Part shown: positions 44,671-55,687 of the stretch, piece by piece | Position numbering within the stretch: position 1 is the stretch's first letter | How the letters are laid out: every line of letters starts with the position of its first letter | Assembly: GCF_003594915.1 (NCBI RefSeq) | Contig: NZ_QZCS01000018.1 | Span: 1-64,000 of the forward strand | Origin: Enterobacter chuandaensis | Lineage (GTDB): Bacteria; Pseudomonadota; Gammaproteobacteria; Enterobacterales; Enterobacteriaceae | Direction: 5' to 3' | DNA length: 64,000 nucleotides | Position numbers and translations under genes: made by a program | Notes under the pieces: model-generated | Told to the model about the DNA's origin: nothing | Database searches by the model: none | Seen by the model: only the letters and a program-made list of their open reading frames with translations

Positions 44671-45825
44671 TTACTTCAGACCGGCAGCTTCACGCAGCAG
44701 AGCGGCTTTGTCGGTTTTTTCCCATGGGAAATGTTCACGACCAAAGTGACCGTATGCAGCGGTTTCTTTGTAGATTGGGTGCAGCAGATCCAGCATCTGA
44801 ATCAGGCCGTATGGGCGCAGGTCGAAGAACTCACGTACCAGCAGGGTCAGCTGTTCTGAAGGCACTTTCTCGGTACCGAAGGTTTCCACCATGATAGAGG
44901 TTGGCTCAGCCACGCCGATAGCGTAGGAAACCTGAATCTCACAGCGGTCAGCCAGGCCGGCAGCAACGATGTTTTTCGCCACATAACGTGCAGCGTACGC
45001 GGCAGAACGGTCAACTTTAGACGGATCTTTACCGGAGAACGCGCCGCCACCGTGACGCGCCATGCCGCCGTAGGTATCAACGATGATTTTACGACCGGTC
45101 AGGCCGCAGTCGCCCATTGGGCCGCCGATAACAAAGCGTCCGGTTGGGTTGATGAAGAATTTGGTCGCAGAGCTAAGCCATTCGGTCGGCAGAACCGGCT
45201 TGATGATCTCTTCCATCACTGCTTCCTGCAGGGATTTCTGATCGATCTCTTCGGAGTGCTGGGTAGACAGCACCACTGCATCAATGCCGACGATTTTGCC
45301 GTCGTCGTACTGGAAGGTCACCTGGCTTTTCGCATCCGGGCGCAGCCACGGCAGGGTGCCATTTTTACGCACTTCAGCCTGACGCTGCACCAGACGGTGT
45401 GCGTAGGTAACCGGGGCTGGCATCAGCACGTCGGTTTCATTGGTTGCATAGCCGAACATCAGGCCTTGGTCGCCCGCGCCCTGTTCCAGCGGATCGGCAC
45501 GGTCAACGCCCTGGTTAATGTCAGGAGACTGTTTGCCAATCGCGCTCAGTACCGCGCAGGAGTTGGCATCAAAGCCCATATCAGAATGCACATAGCCGAT
45601 CTCACGCACCGTGTTACGGGTGATCTCTTCGATATCAACCCATGCGCTGGTGGTGATCTCACCGCCAACCAGAACCATGCCGGTTTTGACATAGGTTTCA
45701 CACGCTACGCGTGCTTTAGGATCCTGCGCCAGGATCGCATCCAGCACCGCATCGGAGATTTGGTCAGCAATTTTATCAGGATGTCCTTCTGATACGGACT
45801 CGGACGTAAACAGGTGTTTTGCCAT
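44671..45825 (-). CDS. metK: S-adenosylmethionine synthase
   Basis: 384 aa, E. coli length. Motifs: [40 protein letters not shown], the glycine-rich [20 protein letters not shown] and [20 protein letters not shown]. Makes SAM from methionine and ATP; SAM feeds spermidine synthesis, so it links with speA/speB next door. Met-box-like repeats lie upstream. Confidence 0.98.
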   Translation of the reverse strand: MAKHLFTSESVSEGHPDKIADQISDAVLDAILAQDPKARVACETYVKTGMVLVGGEITTSAWVDIEEITRNTVREIGYVHSDMGFDANSCAVLSAIGKQSPDINQGVDRADPLEQGAGDQGLMFGYATNETDVLMPAPVTYAHRLVQRQAEVRKNGTLPWLRPDAKSQVTFQYDDGKIVGIDAVVLSTQHSEEIDQKSLQEAVMEEIIKPVLPTEWLSSATKFFINPTGRFVIGGPMGDCGLTGRKIIVDTYGGMARHGGGAFSGKDPSKVDRSAAYAARYVAKNIVAAGLADRCEIQVSYAIGVAEPTSIMVETFGTEKVPSEQLTLLVREFFDLRPYGLIQMLDLLHPIYKETAAYGHFGREHFPWEKTDKAALLREAAGLK

Positions 45826-45927
45826 GTTTTATTTCACCTAAGAGGAATTTGGTTAGCTCAAGCTGCTGTGTGGAATAGCCAAAGGAGATAATTCTACCAA
45901 GGCCTGCAGGTTTTTGACACTGGCAGT

Positions 45928-46182
45928 ATGAGTGTTAATCAGTATAGATGGATTAACATCTGGATGGCTATTTTAGGTCACTTCTTCGCCCGATTTCCAG
46001 TTTTTTTTGATTCATCTCTCACTGCGTTGAAATGGCTGCTGGAAATTTTTCCTGACGCTGCTGGCAACACGCGCATTTTTGTTTTGCTTTTTAGCCCCCT
46101 TCTCGGTATAAAACGCGGCGCGCGGCTCATACAAAAAAAGCGCTCGATGAACTCATCGTGTCGCCACTTCCAGCCGGGTTAA
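45928..46182 (+). CDS. yqgD: Small predicted membrane protein YqgD
   Basis: 84 aa, divergent from metK. Hydrophobic IWMAILGHFFARFPVFFDSS, then ALKWLLEIFPDAAGNTRIFV and LLFSPLLGIKRGARLIQKKR. It has the size (about 83 aa) and place of E. coli YqgD, between metK and speA. Its first codons overlap the metK operator region, so an internal start is possible. Expression unproven. Confidence 0.6.
   Translation: MSVNQYRWINIWMAILGHFFARFPVFFDSSLTALKWLLEIFPDAAGNTRIFVLLFSPLLGIKRGARLIQKKRSMNSSCRHFQPG
45938..45969 (-). promoter_or_regulatory. Candidate MetJ (met box) array upstream of metK
   Basis: Four tandem octamers on the minus strand, AGCCATCC AGATGTTA ATCCATCT ATACTGAT, each about 4-5 of 8 to the met box AGACGTCT; tandem array and position before metK fit MetJ repression, known for metK. 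The region is also the 5' end of the yqgD reading frame on the opposite strand. Confidence 0.55.
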
Positions 46183-46250
46183 GCAGTGAACTGTTAGCTT
46201 TGGCTTGAGGTCCGTTTCAGCAGAGGCGGCCGTGGAGGTGATACGAGATA

Positions 46251-46394
46251 ATGAACCATCGTTTTCCGCTAATTCAGCGCAGCCGTTCTGGCACGCATTT
46301 GATTCCCGCAACCCGCATTTCTAGTCTGCAAACCTGCCGATGTTATACCCATCTCGGCGCTTCTCAGGATTCAAGGGCCGGTTACGCTCTGTGA
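46251..46394 (+). CDS. Candidate 47-aa small protein upstream of speA
   Basis: ATG 46251 with GAGGTG about 10 bases before. Product begins MNHRFPLIQRSRSGTHLIPA, basic and Ser/Arg-rich. It lies where E. coli has short ORFs (yqgC and neighbours) between metK and speA. I cannot confirm homology; it could be chance. Confidence 0.3.
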   Translation: MNHRFPLIQRSRSGTHLIPATRISSLQTCRCYTHLGASQDSRAGYAL

Positions 46395-46410
46395 AAACTG
46401 AACAAGGGCG

Positions 46411-46435
46411 CTCTTGTTAATACAAGAGTTTTCTC
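46411..46435 (+). terminator. Hairpin with T tract in the speA leader
   Basis: CTCTTG (46411-46416) / CAAGAG (46423-46428), loop TTAATA, then TTTTCTC. A weak terminator or attenuator ahead of yqgB-speA. Confidence 0.4.
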
Positions 46436-46488
46436 GTGGTTTCGCCGAACCTTGTCATACAGAGTTCGGATACGTGTTTTACAATGAT

Positions 46489-46620
46489 ATGAATAAGAAA
46501 CCGGTCGCACGGTCTGGATTTCAGCATACTCTGCTGGGAAACGGAGCCGTTAATGGGTTGTTATCGCCGTATAACGCTGCGATAGTAGTCAACTGTTTTA
46601 CACTTAATACAAAGAGTTGA
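46489..46620 (+). CDS. yqgB: Small protein YqgB
   Basis: 43 aa from ATG 46489 ([20 protein letters not shown]), ending [14 protein letters not shown]. Size, end sequence and position eight bases before speA match E. coli YqgB. The in-frame start at 46414 would add 25 residues foreign to the family. Function unknown; possibly a leader affecting arginine decarboxylase translation. Confidence 0.72.
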   Translation: MNKKPVARSGFQHTLLGNGAVNGLLSPYNAAIVVNCFTLNTKS

Positions 46621-46628
46621 GGTTCGCT

Positions 46629-48605
46629 ATGTCTGACGACATGTCTTCTTTTTCGCCTTCGTCAGCGGGCGAACAGGGTGTACTACGTTCTATGCAGGAG
46701 GTTGCGATGAGCTCCCAGGAAGCCAGCAAGATGCTGCGCACTTACAATATTGCCTGGTGGGGCAATAACTACTACGACGTCAACGAGCTGGGCCACATCA
46801 GCGTCTGCCCGGATCCGGACGTCCCTGAAGCGCGCGTGGATCTCGCTAAGCTGGTGAAAGCCCGTGAAGCACAGGGCCAGCGTCTGCCTGCACTGTTCTG
46901 CTTCCCGCAGATCCTGCAACATCGCTTGCGTTCCATTAACGCCGCGTTCAAGCGCGCGCGTGAATCGTATGGTTATAACGGCGACTATTTCCTGGTTTAT
47001 CCGATCAAGGTGAACCAGCACCGCCGCGTGATTGAATCCCTGATCCACTCCGGCGAACCGCTGGGTCTGGAAGCGGGCTCGAAAGCGGAGCTGATGGCGG
47101 TCCTGGCCCATGCGGGCATGACCCGCTCGGTGATCGTCTGTAACGGCTATAAAGATCGCGAATACATTCGTCTGGCGCTGATTGGCGAGAAGATGGGTCA
47201 CAAGGTCTATCTGGTTATCGAGAAGATGACCGAAATCGCGATCGTGCTGGAAGAGGCCGAGCGTCTGAACGTTATCCCGCGCCTTGGCGTGCGTGCGCGT
47301 CTGGCATCGCAGGGTTCCGGGAAATGGCAGTCCTCCGGCGGTGAAAAATCCAAGTTCGGCCTCGCGGCGAACCAGGTGCTGCAATTGGTGGAAATTCTGC
47401 GCGAACGCGGTCGTCTGGACAGCATTCAGCTGTTGCACTTCCACCTCGGCTCGCAGATGGCGAATATTCGCGACATCGCCACCGGCGTGCGCGAATCGGC
47501 GCGTTTCTATGTTGAGCTGCACAAGCTTGGCGTGAACATCCAGTGCTTTGACGTGGGCGGCGGCCTGGGCGTGGACTACGAAGGGACCCGCTCGCAGTCC
47601 GACTGCTCGGTGAACTACGGCCTGAACGAATATGCCAACAACATCATCTGGGCGATTGGCGATGCCTGTGAAGAGCACGGCCTGCCGCACCCGACGGTGA
47701 TCACCGAATCCGGCCGCGCGGTAACCGCGCACCATACGGTGCTGGTCTCTAACATCATCGGCGTCGAGCGTAGCGAAATTACCGAAGCGACGCCTCCGGC
47801 AGACGATGCCCCACGTTCCCTGCAAAGCATGTGGGAAACCTGGCAGGAGATGCACGAGCCGGGTACGCGCCGTTCCCTGCGCGAATGGCTGCACGACAGT
47901 CAGATGGATCTGCACGATATTCACGTTGGCTACTCTTCAGGCACCTTTAGCCTGCAGGAGCGCGCGTGGGCGGAGCAGCTCTATCTGAACATGTGCCATG
48001 AAGTGCAGAAACAGCTCGACCCGAGCAACCGCGCGCACCGTCCGATTATCGACGAGCTGCAGGAGCGTATGGCGGATAAGATCTACGTCAACTTCTCGCT
48101 GTTCCAGTCGATGCCGGACGCCTGGGGTATCGACCAGCTGTTCCCTGTTCTGCCGCTGGAAGGGCTGAACCACGCGCCGGAACGCCGTGCGGTGCTGCTG
48201 GACATCACCTGTGACTCCGACGGCGCTATCGACCACTACGTTGACGGGGACGGTATCGCCACCACCATGCCAATGCCGGAATACGACCCGGAGAACCCGC
48301 CGATGCTGGGCTTCTTTATGGTGGGGGCGTATCAGGAGATCCTCGGCAACATGCACAACCTGTTCGGCGATACCGAAGCGGTTGACGTGTTCGTGTTCCC
48401 TGACGGCAGTGTGGAAGTGGAGCTGTCAGATGAAGGGGACACCGTGGCGGACATGCTGGAATACGTGCAGTTGGATCCGAAAAAACTGCTCACCCAGTTC
48501 CGCGACCAGGTGAAAAACACCGGTCTGGACGATGCGCTGCAGCAGCAGTTCCTCGAAGAGTTTGAAGCGGGTCTGTACGGATATACCTATCTGGAAGACG
48601 AGTAG
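46629..48605 (+). CDS. speA: Biosynthetic arginine decarboxylase
   Basis: 658 aa from ATG 46629 ([20 protein letters not shown]), the E. coli length. PLP-dependent fold III: PLP lysine in [57 protein letters not shown], and [10 protein letters not shown]. Converts arginine to agmatine. It is followed by speB, which hydrolyses agmatine to putrescine and urea. Confidence 0.98.
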   Translation: MSDDMSSFSPSSAGEQGVLRSMQEVAMSSQEASKMLRTYNIAWWGNNYYDVNELGHISVCPDPDVPEARVDLAKLVKAREAQGQRLPALFCFPQILQHRLRSINAAFKRARESYGYNGDYFLVYPIKVNQHRRVIESLIHSGEPLGLEAGSKAELMAVLAHAGMTRSVIVCNGYKDREYIRLALIGEKMGHKVYLVIEKMTEIAIVLEEAERLNVIPRLGVRARLASQGSGKWQSSGGEKSKFGLAANQVLQLVEILRERGRLDSIQLLHFHLGSQMANIRDIATGVRESARFYVELHKLGVNIQCFDVGGGLGVDYEGTRSQSDCSVNYGLNEYANNIIWAIGDACEEHGLPHPTVITESGRAVTAHHTVLVSNIIGVERSEITEATPPADDAPRSLQSMWETWQEMHEPGTRRSLREWLHDSQMDLHDIHVGYSSGTFSLQERAWAEQLYLNMCHEVQKQLDPSNRAHRPIIDELQERMADKIYVNFSLFQSMPDAWGIDQLFPVLPLEGLNHAPERRAVLLDITCDSDGAIDHYVDGDGIATTMPMPEYDPENPPMLGFFMVGAYQEILGNMHNLFGDTEAVDVFVFPDGSVEVELSDEGDTVADMLEYVQLDPKKLLTQFRDQVKNTGLDDALQQQFLEEFEAGLYGYTYLEDE

Positions 48606-48610
48606 GCATT

Positions 48611-48642
48611 CTTCCCTCTCCCATAGGGGAGAGGGTGAGGGT
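48611..48642. repeat. Palindromic repeat family A
   Basis: TTCCCTCTCCCATAGGGGAG followed by AGGGTGAGGG, between speA and speB. Confidence 0.75.
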
Positions 48643-48725
48643 AAAGACAGCGTAATGCCCTATACTCACTTGAACCCGTATGCCTTACCGGCGATAATTC
48701 GTCTCAATAAGCGCTTTACGAATCG

Positions 48726-48769
48726 ATCCCTTCCTCGTCGGGCTTAACGACGCGGAAGGGATTTTTTTT
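48726..48769 (+). terminator. Terminator/attenuator between speA and speB
   Basis: Stem ATCCCTTCC (48726-48734) / GGAAGGGAT (48754-48762) with inner CGTCG/CGACG pairing, followed by eight Ts. It lies 40 bases before speB, so it could end the speA transcript or attenuate read-through. Confidence 0.8.
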
Positions 48770-48807
48770 ACAGTTTTCAACCCATCGACTTTCAATGAGG
48801 TCAGGAC

Positions 48808-49728
48808 ATGAGCACTTTAGGTCATCAGTACGATAACTCTCTGGTATCTAACGCGTTTGGTTTTTTACGCCTTCCGATGAACTTCCAGCCGTACGACAGC
48901 GACGCGGACTGGGTAATCACCGGCGTACCGTTCGATATGGCGACCTCTGGCCGCGCGGGCGGTCGTCACGGTCCGGCCGCGATCCGTCAGGTTTCCACCA
49001 ACCTGGCCTGGGAGCACAACCGCTTCCCGTGGAACTTCGACATGCGCGAGCGTCTGAATGTGGTGGACTGCGGTGACCTGGTGTACGCCTTCGGCGACGC
49101 GCGCGAGATGAGTGAAAAGCTGCAGGCCCACGCGGAGAAGCTGCTGGCGGCCGGCAAGCGCATGCTCTCCTTCGGCGGTGACCACTTCGTGACCCTGCCG
49201 CTGCTGCGCGCTCACGCCAAACACTTCGGTAAAATGGCGCTGGTACACTTTGATGCGCATACCGACACCTACGCGAACGGCTGCGAGTTCGACCATGGCA
49301 CCATGTTCTACACCGCGCCGAACGAAGGTCTGATCGACCCGAACCACTCCGTGCAGATCGGTATTCGCACCGAGTTCGACAAAGACAACGGCTTCACCGT
49401 GCTGGACGCATGCCAGGTCAACGATCGTGGCGTGGACGACATCATCGCGCAGGTTAAGCAGATCGTCGGCGATATGCCTGTCTATCTGACCTTTGATATC
49501 GACTGCCTGGATCCGGCTTTTGCGCCGGGTACCGGTACGCCGGTGATCGGCGGCCTGACGTCCGATCGCGCCATCAAGCTGGTGCGCGGTCTGAAGGATC
49601 TGAACATCGTGGGTATGGACGTGGTGGAAGTGGCGCCGGCCTATGACCAGTCTGAGATCACTGCGCTGGCCGCAGCGAGCCTGGCGCTGGAAATGCTCTA
49701 CATTCAGGCTGCCAAAAAAGGCGAGTAA
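48808..49728 (+). CDS. speB: Agmatinase
   Basis: 306 aa, ureohydrolase family. Two-manganese motifs: [31 protein letters not shown], and [21 protein letters not shown]-terminal [20 protein letters not shown]. Converts agmatine to putrescine and urea; works with SpeA. Convergent with the porin gene across a bidirectional terminator. Confidence 0.98.
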   Translation: MSTLGHQYDNSLVSNAFGFLRLPMNFQPYDSDADWVITGVPFDMATSGRAGGRHGPAAIRQVSTNLAWEHNRFPWNFDMRERLNVVDCGDLVYAFGDAREMSEKLQAHAEKLLAAGKRMLSFGGDHFVTLPLLRAHAKHFGKMALVHFDAHTDTYANGCEFDHGTMFYTAPNEGLIDPNHSVQIGIRTEFDKDNGFTVLDACQVNDRGVDDIIAQVKQIVGDMPVYLTFDIDCLDPAFAPGTGTPVIGGLTSDRAIKLVRGLKDLNIVGMDVVEVAPAYDQSEITALAAASLALEMLYIQAAKKGE

Positions 49729-49744
49729 GCCTCGCCTGGTGTGA

Positions 49745-49772
49745 AAAAAACCTCTCACTTGAGAGGTTTTTT
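49745..49772. terminator. Bidirectional terminator between speB and porin
   Basis: AAAAAACCTCTC / GAGAGGTTTTTT with loop ACTT; T tract on each strand. Placed between convergent genes. Confidence 0.88.
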
Positions 49773-49779
49773 ATTGCCT

Positions 49780-51048
49780 TCAGAACACGTTGAACGGGTA
49801 CTCTACGTAAGCGCGGATCTCGTCCCCGCCCACGTTATAGTCGCTGGCGTTGCTGGAGACGCGCAGTACGGAATAGCGCAGTTTCAGTTTCAGATCCTTC
49901 GCCGGACCGTCCTGCACCTGGTACTGGATCTGGTTAAACCACTCGTGTTCTTTGCCGTTGCTGGTTTCAGACGTCTTAATGTTGTCGCCGCGCACGTAGG
50001 CCGTGGTCCAGCTCAGGCCCGGCAGGCCGAGGCCGCCAAAGTCCAGGCCGTACGACGCCTGCCAGGAACGTTCATCTTCGCCGTTAAAATCAGACCAGTA
50101 AGAGTTCGCCAGCCAGATGGTGTTGCCGCCGTCACCCACGCCGCCCTTGTCGCGATAGCCGCCGTAGTTGTAGCCAGTGCTGCCGCTGCTCTGCTGGTAT
50201 GCCACTTTGAACGTGTGAATATCCCAGATGTAGCTCGCCGCCAGGCTCCAGATGGAGTTACTGCGGCCCGTGTCGAGGCTGTCCGCGTAACCCTGATCCA
50301 GACGCGAGTTATAACCGTTGAAGTCGAGTACCAGCTGCTGCCCCGTGCTGAACGGTTGTTTGAAGTTCAGACCCAGATACTGTTTGTTCATCACCTCTTC
50401 GTTATGAGAGGCGTATAGCGCGCCGCTGAACTGGTCGTTGAACTGGTAGCTTGCGCCGCCGAAGGTCAGGCTTTTCAGGCCGCTGTCGTGGCGGTCGTCG
50501 CTTTTACGCTGCTCGTCGGTGAAATAACCGGCGTTCACTTCCAGCCCGTCGATCTCCTTCGAGGTCAGCATAGTACCGGTGTAGCTTTCAAACAGCAGGC
50601 GGGAGCTGTCGGCATTGACAATTGGCAGCTCAGGACGCTGATTGCCATAGCTCAGTACGGTATTAGAGATGCGCATTTTGGCCGTCGCGCCAAACTTTGC
50701 CAGATCGGATTTGGCCCGGCCATCATCGTCCTGTTTAAAGAAGTCGATGCCGCCCGCACCGCTCTTGCCGCGACCGCCATCCAGGCGCACGCCGTACTGT
50801 GCGATGCCGTCTACGCCAAAGCCCACCAGACCTTCGGTATAACCGGATTCAAAGGTGGCGATGATGCCCTGGCCCCATTCGGCTTTATCCTGCTGGCCCT
50901 GATGGTAATCACGGCTGATATACGCATTGCGTAAAAACAGGTCTAAATGACTGTCGTCGATAAAACCTTTGCTGTCAGATTGCTGGCTGGCAGCGGCAGG
51001 TAATGCGGTGAATAAACTTAAAGCAATTAATGATAATTCTTTTTTCAC
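49780..51048 (-). CDS. OprD family outer-membrane porin
   Basis: 422 aa. Signal peptide about 1-21 (LIALSLFTALPAAAS). OprD family start of the mature chain GFIDDSHLDLFLRNAYISRD, then GVDGIAQYGVRLDGGRGKSG, SNTVLSYGNQRPELPIVNAD and LKLRYSVLRVSS, with the C-terminal aromatic end AYVEYPFNVF for barrel insertion. Such porins admit small substrates such as basic amino acids, dipeptides or aromatic acids. Not present at this place in E. coli K-12; the polyamine context suggests, but does not prove, a basic substrate. Confidence 0.85.
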   Translation of the reverse strand: MKKELSLIALSLFTALPAAASQQSDSKGFIDDSHLDLFLRNAYISRDYHQGQQDKAEWGQGIIATFESGYTEGLVGFGVDGIAQYGVRLDGGRGKSGAGGIDFFKQDDDGRAKSDLAKFGATAKMRISNTVLSYGNQRPELPIVNADSSRLLFESYTGTMLTSKEIDGLEVNAGYFTDEQRKSDDRHDSGLKSLTFGGASYQFNDQFSGALYASHNEEVMNKQYLGLNFKQPFSTGQQLVLDFNGYNSRLDQGYADSLDTGRSNSIWSLAASYIWDIHTFKVAYQQSSGSTGYNYGGYRDKGGVGDGGNTIWLANSYWSDFNGEDERSWQASYGLDFGGLGLPGLSWTTAYVRGDNIKTSETSNGKEHEWFNQIQYQVQDGPAKDLKLKLRYSVLRVSSNASDYNVGGDEIRAYVEYPFNVF

Positions 51049-51258
51049 GGAGGGAACGTCTCTGTCTTAATATATTAAATTGAATTACTGCGCGTTTGAT
51101 AATTACCGGAATGGTTAACGATTGCAATAAATATGTGACCAGACATTTCAATAGGGAAGGGCTGATTTAACGCGGTGTTCAGGAGGATTACCGATACGTG
51201 CGATTAAGTTGGCAATTCATGCGAAATAAAAAGGAGGCAAAATTGCCTCCTTCCAATA

Positions 51259-52017
51259 TTATTTAATTCCGTCAGCGGCCATACGGTCGCGAATATGCTG
51301 CGCGCGCGCTTCTGAGGCCGGGTGATCGTCAAACATGGAGCTTTGGCGTCCCGCTTCCAGTTTGGCCAGTTTTTCAAAGCTGGTGGCTAAACCCGATGGG
51401 TTAATGCCACGTTTGCGCAACAGATCGTAGGAGTAGTCGTCCGCTTCGGATTCCTGACGCTGTGAGAACTGGGAGTTAACCAGCTTTTCGCCTACGTCAC
51501 CCAGCTGTGACTGGGACAGGCTGCCAACGATACCGCCCGCAGAAGCCGCCGCCGCGCGGATGGCGTTAGTGCCTAAGGCAACCTGCATCCCTTTCTTGAC
51601 GTGGCCGAGCGCAACGTGGCCCATTTCGTGGCCGATCACCGCTTCGACTTCGTTGTCGGTCATCATGTCCATCAGGCCGCTATAGACGCGGATGCAGCCG
51701 TTGGCCATCGCGAAGGCGTTGACGTCTTTCGCCATGTAAACCTTGTAGTTAACCGGCTGGCCGTTGATGTTATCGCCAAGCGCGGAAGCAATCTTATTCA
51801 GACGCTGTGTGTAGGTACTGTCAGCCGGGGCAAGCGTGGCTTTTCCGTCCATATCTTTACAGGCCTGGTCGCTCAGCGCTTTCACCTGCGCGTCGCTCAG
51901 GGAATAGGCCTGAAAGGCTTCTGCGCCTGACGTCATCAGACCGTTAGAATCCATACTCTGACAGCCGCTCAGCAGGAGCGTCGTACCCAGGGCCAGCACT
52001 ATTGCACGCATTTTCAT
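51259..52017 (-). CDS. loiP: M48 family metalloprotease LoiP
   Basis: 252 aa from ATG 52017, the E. coli length; formerly yggG. Lipoprotein signal MKMRAIVLALGTTLLLSGC with Cys19. The zinc site is VIGHEMGHVALGHVKKGMQ (HExxH) and a distal Glu in SQRQESEADDYSYDLLRKRG. Cleaves outer-membrane proteins at low osmolarity in E. coli. Stands alone, divergent from tktA. Confidence 0.96.
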   Translation of the reverse strand: MKMRAIVLALGTTLLLSGCQSMDSNGLMTSGAEAFQAYSLSDAQVKALSDQACKDMDGKATLAPADSTYTQRLNKIASALGDNINGQPVNYKVYMAKDVNAFAMANGCIRVYSGLMDMMTDNEVEAVIGHEMGHVALGHVKKGMQVALGTNAIRAAAASAGGIVGSLSQSQLGDVGEKLVNSQFSQRQESEADDYSYDLLRKRGINPSGLATSFEKLAKLEAGRQSSMFDDHPASEARAQHIRDRMAADGIK

Positions 52018-52289
52018 GAGGTTGCTTCCGTACTCGTTAATCTGAATAAAATCCGAAAAGTGCACCGTCAGCGAAGCCGGTGTCGGGCTAAGTATAAGGA
52101 ATATCTACAGGGGCGGGCGAGCAGATTGCGCAACATGCGAGCATGATCCAGAGATTTCTTATCCTGCAAAAGAATGCTCCATGTACATGCCCTGCGGCTT
52201 GGGTTACATTGTTGGCACTTTTTTCCGGCGTAGCCCAAAACGCGCTGTCGTCAAGGGCATGGCCTTTAACAGTCCGATCTGGAGTTAAA

Positions 52290-54281
52290 ATGTCCTCACG
52301 TAAAGAGCTTGCTAATGCTATTCGTGCGCTGAGCATGGACGCAGTACAGAAAGCCAAATCCGGCCACCCGGGTGCCCCTATGGGTATGGCTGATATCGCC
52401 GAAGTCCTGTGGCGTGATTTCCTTAACCACAACCCTCAGAACCCGGCATGGGCTGACCGCGACCGTTTCGTGCTGTCTAACGGCCACGGCTCTATGCTGA
52501 TCTACAGCCTGCTGCACCTCACCGGCTACGATCTGCCTATCGAAGAGCTGAAAAACTTCCGTCAGCTGCACTCCAAAACTCCAGGTCACCCGGAAGTGGG
52601 TTACACCGCTGGCGTAGAAACCACCACCGGCCCGCTGGGTCAGGGTATTGCTAACGCAGTGGGTATGGCGATTGCCGAGAAGACCCTGGCTGCGCAGTTC
52701 AACCGTCCTGGCCACGACATCGTTGACCACTTCACTTACGCATTCCTGGGCGACGGCTGCATGATGGAAGGCATTTCTCACGAAGTGTGCTCCCTGGCCG
52801 GTACCCTGAAGCTGGGCAAACTGGTTGCGTTCTATGACGACAACGGTATCTCCATCGACGGTCATGTTGAAGGCTGGTTCACTGACGACACCGCAGCACG
52901 TTTCGAAGCCTACGGCTGGCACGTTGTGCGTGGCGTTGATGGCCACGATGCTGACTCGATTAAACGTGCAGTAGAAGAAGCGCGTGCTGTGACCGACAAA
53001 CCGTCCCTGCTGATGTGCAAAACCATCATCGGCTTCGGTTCTCCGAACAAAGCGGGCACCCATGACTCCCACGGCGCACCGCTGGGCGATGCGGAAATCG
53101 CACTGACCCGTGAAGCGCTGGGCTGGAAACACCCTGCATTCGAAATCCCGTCTGAAATCTATGCTCAGTGGGATGCAAAAGAAGTGGGCCAGGCGAAAGA
53201 AGCGGCCTGGAACGAGAAGTTCGCTGCTTATGCGAAAGCGTTCCCTCAGGAAGCGGCTGAATTCACCCGTCGTATGAAAGGTGACATGCCGTCTGACTTC
53301 GACGCGAAAGCGAACGAGTTCATCGCTAAGCTGCAGGCGAACCCGTCTAAAATCGCGAGCCGTAAAGCGTCTCAGAATGCGATTGAAGCGTTTGGTCCGC
53401 TGCTGCCAGAATTCCTGGGCGGCTCCGCTGACCTGGCACCGTCTAACCTGACCCTGTGGTCTGGCTCTAAGCCAATCAACGAAGATACTGCCGGTAACTA
53501 CATCCATTACGGTGTACGTGAATTCGGTATGACCGCGATTGCCAACGGTATCTCTCTGCACGGCGGTTTCCTGCCGTACACCTCCACCTTCCTGATGTTC
53601 GTGGAATATGCACGTAACGCCGTGCGTATGGCTGCGCTGATGAAACAGCGTCAGGTGATGGTCTACACCCATGACTCCATTGGTCTGGGCGAAGATGGCC
53701 CAACTCACCAGCCGGTAGAGCAGGTGGCTTCCCTGCGCGTGACCCCGAACATGAGCACATGGCGCCCATGTGACCAGGTTGAATCCGCGGTAGCGTGGAA
53801 GTACGGCGTTGAACGTCAGGATGGCCCGACCGCGCTGATCCTTTCCCGTCAGAACCTGGCGCAGCAGGAGCGTACTCCAGAGCAGCTGGCGAACATCGCG
53901 CGCGGTGGTTACGTGCTGAAAGATTGCGCGGGCCAGCCTGAGCTGATCTTCATCGCCACCGGTTCAGAAGTTGAACTGGCTGTAGCAGCATGGGAAAAAC
54001 TGACTGCCGAAGGCGTGAAGGCGCGTGTGGTTTCCATGCCGTCTACCGATGCGTTCGACAAGCAGGATGCGGCTTACCGTGAATCCGTACTGCCTAAAGC
54101 AGTTTCCGCTCGCGTGGCAGTGGAAGCGGGTATTGCTGACTACTGGTTCAAATACGTGGGTCTGAACGGTGCTATCGTCGGTATGACCACCTTCGGTGAA
54201 TCTGCTCCTGCAGAACTGCTGTTCGAAGAGTTCGGCTTCACCGTTGAGAACGTTGTCGCTAAGGCGAAAGAACTGCTGTAA
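52290..54281 (+). CDS. tktA: Transketolase 1
   Basis: 663 aa from ATG 52290 (GGAG 6 bases upstream); upstream frame to 52143 is not family. TPP-binding: [40 protein letters not shown] (GDG motif), [17 protein letters not shown]; second half [20 protein letters not shown] and [18 protein letters not shown]. Transfers two-carbon units in the pentose phosphate pathway, connecting with rpiA and the epd-pgk-fbaA genes nearby. Confidence 0.98.
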   Translation: MSSRKELANAIRALSMDAVQKAKSGHPGAPMGMADIAEVLWRDFLNHNPQNPAWADRDRFVLSNGHGSMLIYSLLHLTGYDLPIEELKNFRQLHSKTPGHPEVGYTAGVETTTGPLGQGIANAVGMAIAEKTLAAQFNRPGHDIVDHFTYAFLGDGCMMEGISHEVCSLAGTLKLGKLVAFYDDNGISIDGHVEGWFTDDTAARFEAYGWHVVRGVDGHDADSIKRAVEEARAVTDKPSLLMCKTIIGFGSPNKAGTHDSHGAPLGDAEIALTREALGWKHPAFEIPSEIYAQWDAKEVGQAKEAAWNEKFAAYAKAFPQEAAEFTRRMKGDMPSDFDAKANEFIAKLQANPSKIASRKASQNAIEAFGPLLPEFLGGSADLAPSNLTLWSGSKPINEDTAGNYIHYGVREFGMTAIANGISLHGGFLPYTSTFLMFVEYARNAVRMAALMKQRQVMVYTHDSIGLGEDGPTHQPVEQVASLRVTPNMSTWRPCDQVESAVAWKYGVERQDGPTALILSRQNLAQQERTPEQLANIARGGYVLKDCAGQPELIFIATGSEVELAVAAWEKLTAEGVKARVVSMPSTDAFDKQDAAYRESVLPKAVSARVAVEAGIADYWFKYVGLNGAIVGMTTFGESAPAELLFEEFGFTVENVVAKAKELL

Positions 54282-54301
54282 TTGTTTGTCCGGTGCGGGC
54301 T

Positions 54302-54340
54302 GATGCCCTCACCCTGGCTCTCTCCCACGGGGAGAGGGAG
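54302..54340. repeat. Palindromic repeat family A
   Basis: GATGCCCTCACCCTGGCTCT then CTCCCACGGGGAGAGGGAG, 20 bases after the tktA stop. Confidence 0.8.
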
Positions 54341-54347
54341 AATAAAG

Positions 54348-54385
54348 TAGGCCGGGTAAGCGCTAACGCGCCACCCGGCTTTTTT
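54348..54385 (+). repeat. REP element (family B), likely tktA terminator
   Basis: GTAGGCCGGGTAAGCGCTAA / CGCGCCACCCGGC palindrome followed by TTTTTTG. It could act as a terminator for tktA. The rest of the 337-base gap to epd (54386-54618) holds the epd leader and promoter; nothing else is evident. Confidence 0.7.
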
Positions 54386-54618
54386 GTAAGCATTATTCCA
54401 CCCAAAATGTGACGCAAGTCATATAGCGCGCTTATTCATCTGGACAGACATTCCTTTTATTCCTCGATTCGCTTATTCTTGCTGAAGCGTTTCAGTCGAT
54501 TAAATGTTCGACAATTGACCAATCAATCGCAGTTTGTGATAGCAAAGATTCCCCTTCGGGCGTAGCTGGATTACTCTTTCAGCCACCTCAAACTCAGGGA
54601 TAGCTTTGCAGGAGATCT

Positions 54619-55638
54619 ATGACCGTACGCGTAGCGATTAATGGCTTCGGTCGCATCGGGCGCAACGTGGTTCGTGCTTTATATGAATCCGGGCGTCGTG
54701 CGGAAATTACCGTGGTAGCAATCAACGAACTGGCGGATGCTGCGGGCATGGCGCATTTGTTGAAATATGACACCAGCCACGGACGCTTTGCCTGGGACGT
54801 TCGCCAGGAAAGAGATCAGCTGTTTGTCGGCGACGATGCCATCCGCGTACTGCATGAGAGCAGCATTGCAGGGCTACCGTGGCGTGAACTGGGTGTAGAT
54901 GTGGTACTGGACTGTACCGGCGTTTATGGCAGCCGCGAACATGGCGAAGCACATCTGGCTGCTGGTGCAAAAAAAGTCCTCTTTTCTCATCCCGGCAGTA
55001 ACGACCTCGACGCAACCGTCGTGTTTGGCGTCAACCAGCATGAGCTGCAGGCCGAACACCGTATTGTCTCCAACGCCTCCTGCACCACCAACTGCATTAT
55101 TCCGGTCATCAAACTGTTAGACGATGCGTATGGCATAGAATCCGGCACCGTGACCACGATTCACTCCGCCATGCACGATCAGCAGGTTATCGACGCCTAT
55201 CACCCGGATTTGCGACGCACTCGCGCGGCGAGCCAGTCTATCATCCCGGTGGACACAAAGCTGGCTGCCGGGATCACCCGCATTTTCCCGCAGTTTAACG
55301 ACCGTTTTGAAGCGATTGCCGTGCGTGTTCCCACGATAAACGTCACCGCAATTGATCTCAGCGTGACGGTGAAAAAACCGGTAAAAGCCTGTGAAGTCAA
55401 CCTGTTGCTGCAAAAAGCGGCACAGGGGGCATTTCATGGTATAGTTGACTATACGGAATTACCGTTGGTCTCAGTAGATTTTAACCACGACCCGCACAGC
55501 GCCATCGTAGATGGCACGCAAACGCGAGTCAGTGGTGCACACCTTATCAAGACGCTGGTCTGGTGTGATAACGAATGGGGCTTTGCTAACCGAATGCTCG
55601 ACACCACGTTAGCAATGGCCGCTCAAGGTTTCAGGTAA
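54619..55638 (+). CDS. epd: Erythrose-4-phosphate dehydrogenase
   Basis: 339 aa, GapA-like. NAD-binding [20 protein letters not shown], catalytic Cys in [40 protein letters not shown] and [17 protein letters not shown]. Oxidises erythrose 4-phosphate to 4-phosphoerythronate on the way to pyridoxal phosphate. First gene of the epd-pgk-fbaA run; AGGAG precedes the ATG. Confidence 0.97.
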   Translation: MTVRVAINGFGRIGRNVVRALYESGRRAEITVVAINELADAAGMAHLLKYDTSHGRFAWDVRQERDQLFVGDDAIRVLHESSIAGLPWRELGVDVVLDCTGVYGSREHGEAHLAAGAKKVLFSHPGSNDLDATVVFGVNQHELQAEHRIVSNASCTTNCIIPVIKLLDDAYGIESGTVTTIHSAMHDQQVIDAYHPDLRRTRAASQSIIPVDTKLAAGITRIFPQFNDRFEAIAVRVPTINVTAIDLSVTVKKPVKACEVNLLLQKAAQGAFHGIVDYTELPLVSVDFNHDPHSAIVDGTQTRVSGAHLIKTLVWCDNEWGFANRMLDTTLAMAAQGFR

Positions 55639-55687
55639 GACGCATCGTGCGTCTGCAAAACTTTAAGAATCAACGAGAGGATTCACC

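Noticed and set aside
52296..53708. 470-codon open frame antisense to tktA
   Set aside because: Shadow of a highly biased gene; composition not protein-like. The same applies to the long antisense frames at 46683-47924 and 55670-56908.
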